This document shows, piece by piece, positions 27,424 through 37,185 of a DNA stretch of 64,000 nucleotides (positions are counted from its first letter, which is position 1; every line of letters starts with the position of its first letter). The stretch is taken from positions 1 through 64,000 of the forward strand of contig AAZW01000018.1 of NCBI GenBank assembly GCA_000169995.1. Direction: 5' to 3'. The DNA is from Vibrionales bacterium SWAT-3 (GTDB taxonomy: Bacteria > Pseudomonadota > Gammaproteobacteria > Enterobacterales > Vibrionaceae). The translations under genes and the position numbers were made by a program. A model generated the notes under the pieces. That model was not told the origin of the DNA and did not search any database. It was given only the letters and a program-made list of their open reading frames with translations.

Positions 27424-28676
27424 TTCTCAATGTTCTCACCAGCACTAAGACCCTAACAGGCCGTTTAGCGCTTTTCTTTAGCTTAATGGCGGTGATTGTG
27501 ACGGCATTTGTCTATGTGGTCTTTATATCCGCACTGTTTTTGTCTGAAGACCGCGTCGGCGAAAGACGAATCCTGATTGACCGCAATTACGCCGTCAGTC
27601 TATTTCAAGCTGGTGAGAGGGGCGAACTAAGAATAGATGAGCTGACCACGGCCTATAACGACCCTACCCTCATACCGGAAGAATACTTTAAATTTATAAA
27701 AGGCAGAGAAAACTTCCTTGGCGAAGTGGGTCAAGAACCGAATTCACGTATGGTTTATGTAGGAGAATATTCAGACCAAGGAAAAACCTATCCTATTATT
27801 CTACTGTCTGAGATAGACCTTATCGAACTGGATCAAACAGAATCAGTGTACGCGACAATGTTTATACTCACGTTGCTTTCTATTCTAATTTTTTGTTTTG
27901 GTTCGCTACTTTATCGATTATCGAAACGGCTTATTGAACCATTTAACTCTCTCTCTGCCCAGCTTGAGTCGAACAAACTCAACCTCAACGAGGAATTTGG
28001 AGTGAGTGACGATGCTGCGATTGAATTCCGTCAACTGACCGATCAACTCAATCAATATCGTCGAGAAATCAACTCACTAATCAAGCGAGAACAAGCCTTT
28101 GCACGCTACGCAAGCCATGAATTGAGAACCCCGCTCACCGTTGCACGTGGTGCTAATAAGCTATTGCTTCGTAGTGATACTAGCGAGTTTCAATCTCGTC
28201 AGGTTGAGCGTATTGATGACGCCATCGTTCAGATGTCGGAGATGGTCGATGCCTTGCTTGGCCTCGTGAGATATGAAAGAAACAGTGACGACGCACCACT
28301 ACGCTTATTTAGCCAACAAGAACTAGAAGCTATTGTGTCAAAAAGCACTTCACAGGCCTCTGACAAAGAGGTCGAGATATCATTAGCCGTTGAGTCTGAG
28401 CCGACCATTCAAGCCACCAGCGCTATCATGAACATGCTGATTGGTAACCTACTAAGGAATGCTATTGCTGCGACCAATAGTGGTACTGTGACAATTACTT
28501 TGTCTCAAAACGGCATCACGATTGAAGACCAAGGCGAAGGCTTACAAGATCAATACAATCCTAACGGCCACGGTTTAGGGCTACTGATTGTTGATGACCT
28601 GTGTCAACGCTATCATTGGGACTTCAAACTGTTCAACCGACCTTGCGGTGGATGCACAGCTCAAATCACCTTTTAG
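27420..28676 (+). CDS. sensor histidine kinase
   Basis: A 418-residue membrane kinase starting at TTG that overlaps the regulator stop. Two TM helices (about 15-40 and 142-165) flank a periplasmic sensor domain of about 100 residues rich in acidic residues. HAMP-like linker, HisKA with His233 in SHELRTPLT, and HATPase with N (GNLLRNAI) and G boxes (DQGEG, GHGLGL). Partner of the preceding regulator. The signal is unknown. Confidence 0.92.
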   Translation: MILNVLTSTKTLTGRLALFFSLMAVIVTAFVYVVFISALFLSEDRVGERRILIDRNYAVSLFQAGERGELRIDELTTAYNDPTLIPEEYFKFIKGRENFLGEVGQEPNSRMVYVGEYSDQGKTYPIILLSEIDLIELDQTESVYATMFILTLLSILIFCFGSLLYRLSKRLIEPFNSLSAQLESNKLNLNEEFGVSDDAAIEFRQLTDQLNQYRREINSLIKREQAFARYASHELRTPLTVARGANKLLLRSDTSEFQSRQVERIDDAIVQMSEMVDALLGLVRYERNSDDAPLRLFSQQELEAIVSKSTSQASDKEVEISLAVESEPTIQATSAIMNMLIGNLLRNAIAATNSGTVTITLSQNGITIEDQGEGLQDQYNPNGHGLGLLIVDDLCQRYHWDFKLFNRPCGGCTAQITF

Positions 28677-28761
28677 AGCGATCAATATCGAGTGAAAACT
28701 TGATGTAGTTGGTTTACAGAGCTAATAACCTGCTAGATACTCGTAAGTCCAATTTGATTTT

Positions 28762-28790
28762 AAAATGCTGGCTTTTTAGTCAGCATTTTT
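28762..28790 (+). terminator. intrinsic terminator after the two-component operon
   Basis: Stem AAAATGCTG / CAGCATTTT with a loop of about 10 nt, then a T-run. It ends 11 bp before the next ATG. Confidence 0.85.
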
Positions 28791-28800
28791 ACTAAGTGCG

Positions 28801-29748
28801 ATGAAACTAAATAATAGCCCTGTAACTCAGCATCAATATAACGACCACACTTTTTTCTTAAAGCGTGACGACCAGCTGCACTCCCATTTTTGTGGCAATA
28901 AAGCTCGCAAGTTTATGAAGTTGCTAGAAGACGATCATCCGAACATTACCACCCTGATCAGCTACGGTTCAGCTCAAGCGAACTCTCTGTTCTCACTTGC
29001 GGCATTGGCAAAGATTAAAGGCTGGACACTTGAGTTTTACGTCGACCACCTTCCCGAGTGGCTACTAGAACGCCCAATCGGCAATTACCGTGGTGCCATC
29101 GACCTCGGCGCTAAAGTCATTTCGGTCAAAGAGACAGGCTCTGAACTTCATCCACAAGCGTATATTGAGCAAGTAAGACAACCAGACTCACAGTGTATCG
29201 TGTTACCTGAGGGTGGCCGCTCTCAACTTTCCGAATATGGCGTAAAACAACTGGCAATGGAAATACTGAGCTGGACTCGCTTTGAAAACCAATACGATTT
29301 TGTTGTGGCCCTACCCGCAGGAACTGGCAGTACTGCACTGTACCTTCATAAGCATTTAAAAATGCACAACATCCCAGTGTTAACCTGTGCTTGTGTTGGT
29401 GGCAGTGACTATTTAACGCAGCAATTTAATGAGCTTGGCGAAAGCGAACATCCGCAGATATTACCTCTCCCGAAAAAGCACCACTTTGGTAAACTGTATA
29501 AGCAAGACTATCAGACATGGCTAGATCTTCAGGAGCAAACTGACATTGAATTCGATCTGCTTTATGACCCATTAATGTGGCAATGTTTAGAGCAATGGCA
29601 GGCAGATAACCCAACTAAAACCATTATCTATATTCATCAAGGTGGCATCTTAGGCAATGAATCAATGCTGCCTCGCTATCAGCGTAAGTATCCTGATATC
29701 AGAACAAGTCGTTCTAACAGCGATGGCTGCGCATCCCCTGCTTGGTAA
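28801..29748 (+). CDS. ACC deaminase / D-cysteine desulfhydrase-like PLP enzyme
   Basis: A 315-residue fold-type II PLP enzyme. The Schiff-base lysine is in CGNKARKFMKLL, the Asn/Ser binding loop in SYGSAQANS, and the phosphate-binding glycine loop in LPAGTGSTALY. Vibrio homologues are labelled 1-aminocyclopropane-1-carboxylate deaminase, but specificity between ACC, D-cysteine and related amino acids cannot be read from the sequence. The short distance from the upstream terminator suggests that its promoter overlaps the hairpin region or that read-through contributes. Confidence 0.82.
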   Translation: MKLNNSPVTQHQYNDHTFFLKRDDQLHSHFCGNKARKFMKLLEDDHPNITTLISYGSAQANSLFSLAALAKIKGWTLEFYVDHLPEWLLERPIGNYRGAIDLGAKVISVKETGSELHPQAYIEQVRQPDSQCIVLPEGGRSQLSEYGVKQLAMEILSWTRFENQYDFVVALPAGTGSTALYLHKHLKMHNIPVLTCACVGGSDYLTQQFNELGESEHPQILPLPKKHHFGKLYKQDYQTWLDLQEQTDIEFDLLYDPLMWQCLEQWQADNPTKTIIYIHQGGILGNESMLPRYQRKYPDIRTSRSNSDGCASPAW

Positions 29749-29776
29749 TGGTTCAAATCTCCTAAACCTGTTATTC

Positions 29777-29813
29777 AAACAATCACAGTGACGGCTTACT
29801 GTGATTGTTTCTT
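29777..29813 (+). terminator. intrinsic terminator after the PLP enzyme gene
   Basis: A 13-bp stem AAACAATCACAGT / ACTGTGATTGTTT, then CTTTCGTTT. Confidence 0.8.
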
Positions 29814-29950
29814 TCGTTTAAGTATCTTTTCATTTCAGACAACTGCCCTTCTTGCTTTACCCATCAAAGCCAAACTGACAATCTGGCGAGAATCATAACG
29901 TTATCTATACTTTCCATTGGATTGCCACTCGTCACCTGAAGGATTAACGT

Positions 29951-30688
29951 ATGCGAGCACTTACTACACTAGGTCTGTTTTCAGTTTTACTTCCCTTTTC
30001 AGCAATTTCTGGAGAAAACGTCACTTACCAAGTTGACGGTATGGACTATGAAGGTTATTGGAGTGAAGCCAGTGACCAAGCCCCTTTGGTGTTGCTAATA
30101 CACGATTGAGATGGATTAACTGATTACGAAAAGAAGCGTTCTGAGATGCTCAACGAACTCGGTTACAACGTGTTCGCTATCGACCTATTTGGTAAAGGTA
30201 TCCGCCCAACCGAAGTGAAAGACAAAAAGCAGCACACGGGCGAATTGTATAAAGACCGTGAAAAAATGCGTGCGCTACTCAACGCTGGAGCCATGGAAGC
30301 GAAAAGACTTGGCGGTAACTTAGATAACAACGTAATGATGGGATACTGTTTCGGCGGAGCCGCTGTATTGGAAGCCGCTCGTGCTGGGATTCCTTCGAAG
30401 GCTTACGTCACCTTCCATGGCGGTTTATCAACACCAAAAGGTCAAGACTACTCGCAGACTAAAGCTCCAGTTGTCGTGTTCCACGGAACGGCAGATGCCA
30501 TGATCTCAATGCAAGATTTTGGCAACCTCGCCGCTGAACTCGAATCAGCCAAAGTACCTCATGAAATGATCACCTACAGTGGTGCTCCACATGCGTTTAC
30601 CGTGTTCGGATCCAATAATTACCAAAATGAAGCTGACCAAAAGTCGTGGGAACGATTCACGCATGTGTTAGAAACCACCACTCGATAA
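29951..30688 (+). pseudogene. dienelactone hydrolase family gene with in-frame TGA
   Basis: The frame from ATG 29951 would encode a 245-residue exported alpha/beta hydrolase (signal peptide ending near AIS-GEN). Codon 53 is TGA (30107-30109) in the block LLIHD-stop-DGLTDYEKKR. Family members have Trp here (the HEWWGLND-type motif), so a TGG-to-TGA change is the simplest explanation. The frame is otherwise perfect, with the nucleophile Cys in GYCFGGAA, the Asp in FHGTADAMI and the His in GAPHAF. Re-initiation downstream would lack the signal peptide. Confidence 0.88.
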
Positions 30689-30706
30689 GCCGCAACACTC
30701 AAACCA

Positions 30707-30742
30707 AATTAGCCCATGCTTAATAGCAAGCATGGGCTAATT
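30707..30742. terminator. long hairpin between convergent broken genes
   Basis: A perfect 15-bp stem AATTAGCCCATGCTT / AAGCATGGGCTAATT. Weak U-tracts on both sides. Probably the bidirectional end of both transcripts. Confidence 0.65.
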
Positions 30743-30765
30743 CGTATGACCAAGTATTTGATGAA

Positions 30766-32019
30766 CTACATGTATCGATGGATACTCAAGTCGTCTGCTT
30801 TTATATCGCAATCAGAACCACTGACCACACTCGCTAGTAGCTTTCCTGAACCACATGCCATCGTCCACCCCAGAGTCCCGTGACCAGTATTGGTAAATAG
30901 ATTCTTAATTGGCGTCTTTCCGATGATAGGCGTGCCATCTGGCGTCATCGGCCTTAATCCTGTCCAGTATTCTGCCTTAGAGAAGTCTCCCGCTTGTGGG
31001 AAAAGATCTTTAATCACCATATCAATTGTAGCTTTGCGTTTTTCTGGAATAAGGTAATTGAAACCAGCAAGCTCTGCCGTCCCTGCAATACGAATTCGGT
31101 CATCGAAACGAGTCATCGCCACCTTATAGGTTTCATCCATAACCGTTGATGTTGGTGACTTATCCGCACTCACGATGGGCAGTGTCAAAGAGTAGCCCTT
31201 CACTGGATAAACAGGAATCGATAAGTCCACTTGCTTGAGCAGTTCACGAGAGTAGCTTCCCGAAGCCACCACATAAGCGTCCGCTCTAAATTCACCTTGA
31301 GTTGTCGTAATGCTCTCTATGGTTTGGTTATGATGATTCAAACTCACCACTTCAGTATCAAACACGAACTGAACGCCTAGCGCCTTGGCTTTCTCAGTCA
31401 GGGCTAAACAGAATTGGTGGCAATCACCGGTTTCATCATCAGGTTAATATAAACCGCCCACCAGCTTGCCTTTCACGTCAGCTAAGCCCGGTTCCACCGA
31501 CAGGCACTGCTCCACACCAAACAAAGAGTGCTCGATGCCGCTTTCTGTTAGTAGCTTCATATCCTGCTGAATCGCATCCAGTTGTTTCTCGCTTCTGAAT
31601 ACCTGCAGGGTACCTTTCTGCCTGCCCTCGTATGCCAAATTTTCACTGGTTCGAAGGTGGGTTAGACAGTCTCGGCTGTAGTTTGCCACTCTCAACATCC
31701 GTGACTTATTCACGGCGTATTTAGCTTCGTTACAATTGGCGAGCATCTTTGTCGCCCAAGAAACTAAATCAGGGGAAAGTGACGGCTTCACTTTCAAGGG
31801 AGCATGCTCTTGGGTGAGCCATTTCATCGCTTTCAATGGAATACCCGGCGCCGCCCATGGTGATGAATAACCGTAAGAAATTTGCCCGGCATTCGCAAAA
31901 CTGGTCTCTTTACCACTGCTATCTTGGCGGTCGATAACCGTCACCGAGTGGCCCTCTTTCGCCAGATACCAAGCACTAGTCAAGCCAATCACACCGCTGC
32001 CAATTACAATTACTTCCAT
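30766..32019 (-). pseudogene. dadA: D-amino acid dehydrogenase with in-frame TAA
   Basis: The intact frame would be 417 residues, the normal DadA size. It has the FAD dinucleotide site VIGSGVIGLTSAWYLAKEGHSVTVID and the C-terminal FAD-contact GHGTLGWTMACGSG. DadA oxidises D-amino acids (mainly D-alanine) to 2-oxoacids and feeds electrons to the quinone pool. Codon 192 is TAA (31444-31446) in GGLY-stop-PDDETGDCHQF, where the family has a residue such as Leu. Both sides remain in the same frame without other damage, so the lesion looks recent. No alanine racemase gene is next to it. Confidence 0.88.
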
Positions 32020-32249
32020 TCTCTTCCCCTAATACCCGACACAGCAAAACATGCCGAACACTGCTGTCTTTTTCAAACTACCTTCGTTAATAATTTGTAA
32101 CTTATTCAGCACGCGTTGACTTAACAATGCATACAGTGTTGATAAAAAATCAATTCACTAGTAAATCTAAATATGAGCTTTGGAAGTGTGATATTGGAGA
32201 GGTATAGAGCGACCTGATAATCAGTGAAAGTTAACTTACAGAAAATATA

Positions 32250-32276
32250 AAGAAAGCGACTCTCTTGAGCCGCTTT
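32250..32276 (-). terminator. terminator of the cellulose operon
   Basis: Read on the minus strand: stem AAAGCGGCTC / GAGTCGCTTT (one mismatch) followed by CTTTATATTTT, 22 bp beyond the bcsC stop. Confidence 0.7.
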
Positions 32277-32297
32277 GGGGTTGTTTAGCATTGGTTT

Positions 32298-35200
32298 CTA
32301 GTAAAAATCACTATACAAAATCGGTGTCACAGGAGGGAATTCAATAGGCTGCCAACGATCATTGAATGTATATTTGGCGTAGAGCATAAAATGGTTTGGT
32401 GTGTAAAACTCCGAGCGCTGTAAATCTAACAAAGCACCTAAATACCAACGCTTACTCACGCGTTTTTCAACAGCCGCTTGAAAAGAAGAACCAAAGCCCC
32501 CACCCGATTCAGACGTACCATTTGGGCTCAGATAAGGTGCATCTTCTTGCGTCCATGAATTGGAAATAGAGCCACTTAATAAATATGACCAAGTGTTGTC
32601 GTATCGACCGTAGTAATTGACAGGTAACGAAACCGACAGATAACTTTGCGGGCTGTAGTATCCACCATGGCCCAGCGAATACTCACCAAGATTTTTATCA
32701 TATCCAAGGTAGATCAGGTTTGTGCCAATACTCAAGCGCTGGTGATCATTAGAGATTAACTTGTAATAAGCGCCGCCAAGAATACCAAGTCGATTGTTAT
32801 CCTCAACACTTTCGCCCGTAAGCGTGTGGTACTGAAGGCTACTCCAAAAACCATAAGGTCCTCCAATATCCCAACTCGTATTGAATTTAACTCCCGTTCT
32901 TACAACACCTCCCCATTTAGTTCCCTCCGGGTCTGGCGTTTCAAGAGACAGCAACGAGTACTTGGGGACTGACATGCCCGCATAAGAAAGTGTGCTGCTT
33001 GTTTCTGGACGACGAGAAGCAACCGCCGTCCAACCGAACTGCCCTAAGCCACCCTCAATACTAACACCACCAACCCAAGTCGTGTGGTCAAAACCTACTG
33101 GTGTTGTACCTATATCAGCCCTCCAGTTTTTAGCTTGCCAACCAATCCCCAAAGCCATGCCAGATGCGCTATTTTGAAAGGAGGTAACTTCTTGATTCGT
33201 TGACTTGTCATAATACTCAAGGTCACCTGAATCTATTGACACATAATCAGCCCTAAGCAACAGGTGGCCTTCCCATTTTTCAATAGGCAACCTAGCTTCA
33301 ATCGGTACTTGATTTGATTGATTTTGGCCATCCCGAGCACTGTAATCCCAACCAATAATAATGTGACCATCACTACGGTCATGTAACGCATCTAAATCCG
33401 ATTTAACATTACGAGTTAACCAATAATCATCACTTTCATTGTACAATTCTCGTAGCGTGGGAGTTAGCGTTTCTAAAGTGCCTTGTTGACTCGTTTTTTC
33501 TATTCGGTCACTGTTCAATGCTTGATAAGCTCTCTCTTCCGCTAGTGACCACTGGCGATTTTCCATCGCAATTGCCATTCCGTCTCGGTATTCAAGTGCG
33601 CCCGCATCTGCCTTAGTATCTAGTAACGCATTGAGCTGATTTGCATCCTGCACATTGCCTTGTTGATTAAATACAGTCGCCGTTGTCATCAATTGTGATG
33701 CCGATAACACGTCAGCCTTTTGGCTCAGAATAGGACGATATTGGTCATAGACAGCGGTATCTCCACTCATAGCACTGGTACGCAGCATACCAATTTCAGC
33801 TTGGGTTTTGTAAGGTTCAGGCTCTGACAATACCCGACTGTAAAGCGCTAAAGAACGATCTAAGTTTTCATTTTCTAGCACTAAGTCAGCCTCAGACAAA
33901 ATACGTCGAGTTCTGAGTTCATCAAACTGTATAAATTCTGATGCAGTAAATTCTTGCGCATCAAAACTCGGAGCCAATCCATTAAACCAAGCATCAAAAT
34001 CTTCAAATTTATTCAAACTAACCACCAACTCACCGTAAGCGAGTTGCTCATCAGTAGAAATAAGTGAAGACGAATCAATGCTCCTGTAAATCCTATCCGC
34101 CTCTTCGGTTTCACCAACATCAACCCAAGCGCTAGCAATACGAGATAATGGTTGAACTTGACCTTGATATTGGACTTCTAGATCCCTTAATTTTTTTGAG
34201 ACCGATTTAGGTGATTGCTGGTAACGTATTTCGATACCCTGAAGCTCAGAGTCTAACTTTAACCGGGTAAGGTTTCGCTGCATTGAACTGGTTATATCTT
34301 GTTGTGGAACACTTTCTAGTTCAACAATGGCTTGGGTAACTCTCAAGCTCTGTGCAAGATACAGTGCATAAGCGAACTTCATCTCAGGATCTGAGGTATC
34401 TTTCGCCCAATCTTCCATCAATTGATCTGCACGAGATTTATTCCCCATAGAACGCACAACGCCTGCAATATCTAATCTAAGCCAAGGAGAGCTCGGGGTT
34501 AATTGGATTAACGCTTCGACAGACTCAGCCATCGCCTTGTCATCATTATTAGCAATGGCGTCTCTTAAGCGAATCAGAATAATCTCAGAATCAATACTGC
34601 TAATTTTTTCTTCAACTACTAGCTTCTGAGCTGAGGAGTATTGATTAGCCACTTCTCTAGCTTCATGCCAATCCCCTTGATAAATCTCAACGTCTAGTCT
34701 TCCACGCAACGCCGAACCATTCAGCGAATCAAGCGACAAAGCCTGTGAGTAAGCCTTGTCAGCGGACGAATACTTTTTTTCCTCAAGGAAGAGAGCAGCT
34801 AGAGCGACAAAAGCATATGGTTGTGTATTATCTAGCGCTATCGCCTTACGGTATAAACGTTCAGCGTCTCCAAGTTCTCCTCTGGCTAACTGGAGATCTC
34901 CCTGATCTAAAAATGCCCAATACTGAGATGTTTCAACCAACGTAGTCCATTTAGAAGAAGTATCTGGGTTCTTATCCAATAATTGAGCTTGCTTGAAATA
35001 CTCAAGTGCTTTTTGTTGTTGCCCCTTTCGCAGGTAGACTTTCCCCATCCCTCCTAAAATCTCCGGGTCATTGGGACGCGTGGTAATGGCATAACGCAAC
35101 TGCGCTTCTGCTTGATCAGTTTTCCCCAGTTCGAGTAGCTCTAACCCTTTTAGCTTTGCAAGGTAAGTAGGGTCTTTACGTAACTCTTGTTCTTGGATCC

Positions 35201-36085
35201 AACGCTTCTTAGCCGCTTGATTTGCTTTTTGAATCTCTAAGTCTGAAGGGTAGTAACTCGCGAGGACTGCATATTGCTCCGTCACTTGCTTTGAAATAGG
35301 TAATTGATCTAAAGCTCTTAACCAAGAAGTGGCAGCACTCGTTCCTACAATAGGAGCCAACGCCAGTTCTCGATACGTATCCAAAATCCAAAGGTCACCC
35401 GGGTCTACTTTTCGTATATGGTTTGCCAATGCAAGCTGAAATTGAGGAACTCCTGGGTAATCAGCATTAAGATGTTCAAGTCCAATCTTCACTTTATCCC
35501 AGTTATCATCCAGGTTGGCTTGCAGTTGCAAGTATTCGAGTTCAAGCGCAGCAGAAGGCATGCCGGTAGAAAAATAGTTTGGTAAGCTTTGATGGCTTCT
35601 ACATAACGACCTGATTTAGCCAATAACCTTGCTCGCTGATAATCAGCTCGCTTTTCACCTTGAATGGCTAATATCGAAGACAGAGACTGGGTTTGCGGTG
35701 AGTTAGGAGCAATGTCTTTTAAGCGCTCGTAGCTTTGCTCTGCTAATTCAGGCTGCTTACGTTTCAAGAACATCGTTCCTTGATAGTAAAGCCCAGACAA
35801 GTTGGCTCTTTCAATAGCAAACAGCCTTTGCAGAGTACTTTCTACAATATCGTCACGACCAATTGCGTCTGCAAGCTTTAGCTGTTTGATTAGCCAATCC
35901 ACAGAATCAACTCGTTCAAGAGAAGAAGATAACTGAACCAACTGGACTGGCTGATAAACCAACTCACGCTCCGCCTCAGATAGGGGTCTAGAGTCAACAC
36001 CAACCGCCAGCGCTGTGCCAACAAAAAAAATACCACTCGCGACAATAACGGGAGCTAACCAATAAGAACCTATCCTTACTGACAT
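32298..36085 (-). pseudogene. bcsC: cellulose synthase outer-membrane exporter BcsC, frameshifted
   Basis: BcsC combines a long periplasmic TPR superhelix with a C-terminal outer-membrane beta-barrel through which cellulose leaves the cell. The first 198 residues (signal region, then TPRs) run in one frame. At the A5 tract 35570-35574 (T5 on the coding strand) the reading must change frame to continue with MPSAALELEYLQLQANL and the remaining TPRs and barrel (about 1087 residues, ending YSDFY). Adding one T restores IFSTGMPSAA. A homopolymer deletion, phase-variable slippage or a sequencing error would all look like this. The start overlaps bcsZ by 10 bp. Confidence 0.9.
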
Positions 36086-37185
36086 TGCTTACCCCATGTA
36101 GGTTGCAACTCACCATGTTCGCCAAATCGGAAGCGTTCGTTGTGCCAACCAAGACCAAATAAGCTCAACACATTGTCGTAATAATGATCGTTCCTGCTCG
36201 TCACTAGTTCATTTTGAGCGCGAGTAGCCTGTGCTTCAAGAAGATTGGAATAATCCATTGAAGTAAGCAAAGGTAACGCGGCAGCTGAAAAGCCGGCGCT
36301 ACCTGATTGAGAATACTTACCTGTTTCTGTATCGACCTCACGTGGTGGCGCGCCTAACCGCTCAATAGCGGTAGCAAACGGCTCCATTTTCTTAACTAAT
36401 TGTTCTTTCTCTTTATTTTTTTCATTGAGCATACCGACCCACAAGTATGTTCGAATTGCGTTATAGCTCCCAATTGGCCCTGTGACTTTGTCTACATTAA
36501 ATCGTTTGCCATTCAAAGTTACCCAATCAGGACTAAAACCCGCAGTCAATGTTTGGCTAAGTATCAAAGTACTCGATTGGTACATTGAATCCCACGAGTA
36601 TTGTGGATAGAGCTCTTTCATCCGAGCGATCAACTGTAAAGGAACGTAGCTAGGGTTCAAACGATAACCGCCTTTACCAAGATCAAAGCCTTTTGGAGCT
36701 GGAAGCAAAGTCGTCCCAACACCTGCTATATGAACCGACTCTTCTCTCAATATACGAGCGGCTAATAGGTGCCCTAATGACTGATAGTAATAGTTGTTCC
36801 ATAAACGTCCTGCTTCGCCCAGCGCATAAGCAATCCACAAATCAGAATCTGAAGCTGGGTTTGTATCGAGTATGCCAAACTGCCCATCAAGTCTTTTTCC
36901 CCACAACCACGCAGGTAACCTAGCCGTTAAATCACCGCCAGCTAGATTCGCTTGTGTCCATTTCAATACTTGATCAAATGCCTGCTGGTCATTAGCTACC
37001 AACGCAAAGAACAAAGCATAAGACTGACCTTCAGACGTAGTGATCAAACGTTCATCACTACCATCAATTACTCGCCCATTCTCAATATATATTGACTTGA
37101 AATTGCTCCATAGAGGCCACTCACATGTGGCAGCCATAAGCTGAGGAGACAGTAAGAGCGACAACAATAATATTAACTTCTTCAT
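36076..37185 (-). CDS. bcsZ: periplasmic endo-1,4-beta-glucanase BcsZ (GH8)
   Basis: A 369-residue exported cellulase with a signal peptide ending near LMAA-TCE. GH8 hallmarks: the general acid Glu in TSEGQSYALFFAL, the catalytic Asp region NPASDSDLWIAYAL, and conserved aromatic loops (YNAIRTYLWVGM). It trims nascent cellulose in the periplasm to aid export. The frame is fully open even though the flanking bcsB and bcsC are broken. The start overlaps the ancestral bcsB stop (ATGA). Confidence 0.94.
   Translation of the reverse strand: MKKLILLLSLLLSPQLMAATCEWPLWSNFKSIYIENGRVIDGSDERLITTSEGQSYALFFALVANDQQAFDQVLKWTQANLAGGDLTARLPAWLWGKRLDGQFGILDTNPASDSDLWIAYALGEAGRLWNNYYYQSLGHLLAARILREESVHIAGVGTTLLPAPKGFDLGKGGYRLNPSYVPLQLIARMKELYPQYSWDSMYQSSTLILSQTLTAGFSPDWVTLNGKRFNVDKVTGPIGSYNAIRTYLWVGMLNEKNKEKEQLVKKMEPFATAIERLGAPPREVDTETGKYSQSGSAGFSAAALPLLTSMDYSNLLEAQATRAQNELVTSRNDHYYDNVLSLFGLGWHNERFRFGEHGELQPTWGKQCQ

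Noticed and set aside
30107..30109. TGA in the hydrolase read as selenocysteine or recoded Trp
   Set aside because: Homologues have Trp, no SECIS-like hairpin is evident, and TGA ends other genes normally in this window.
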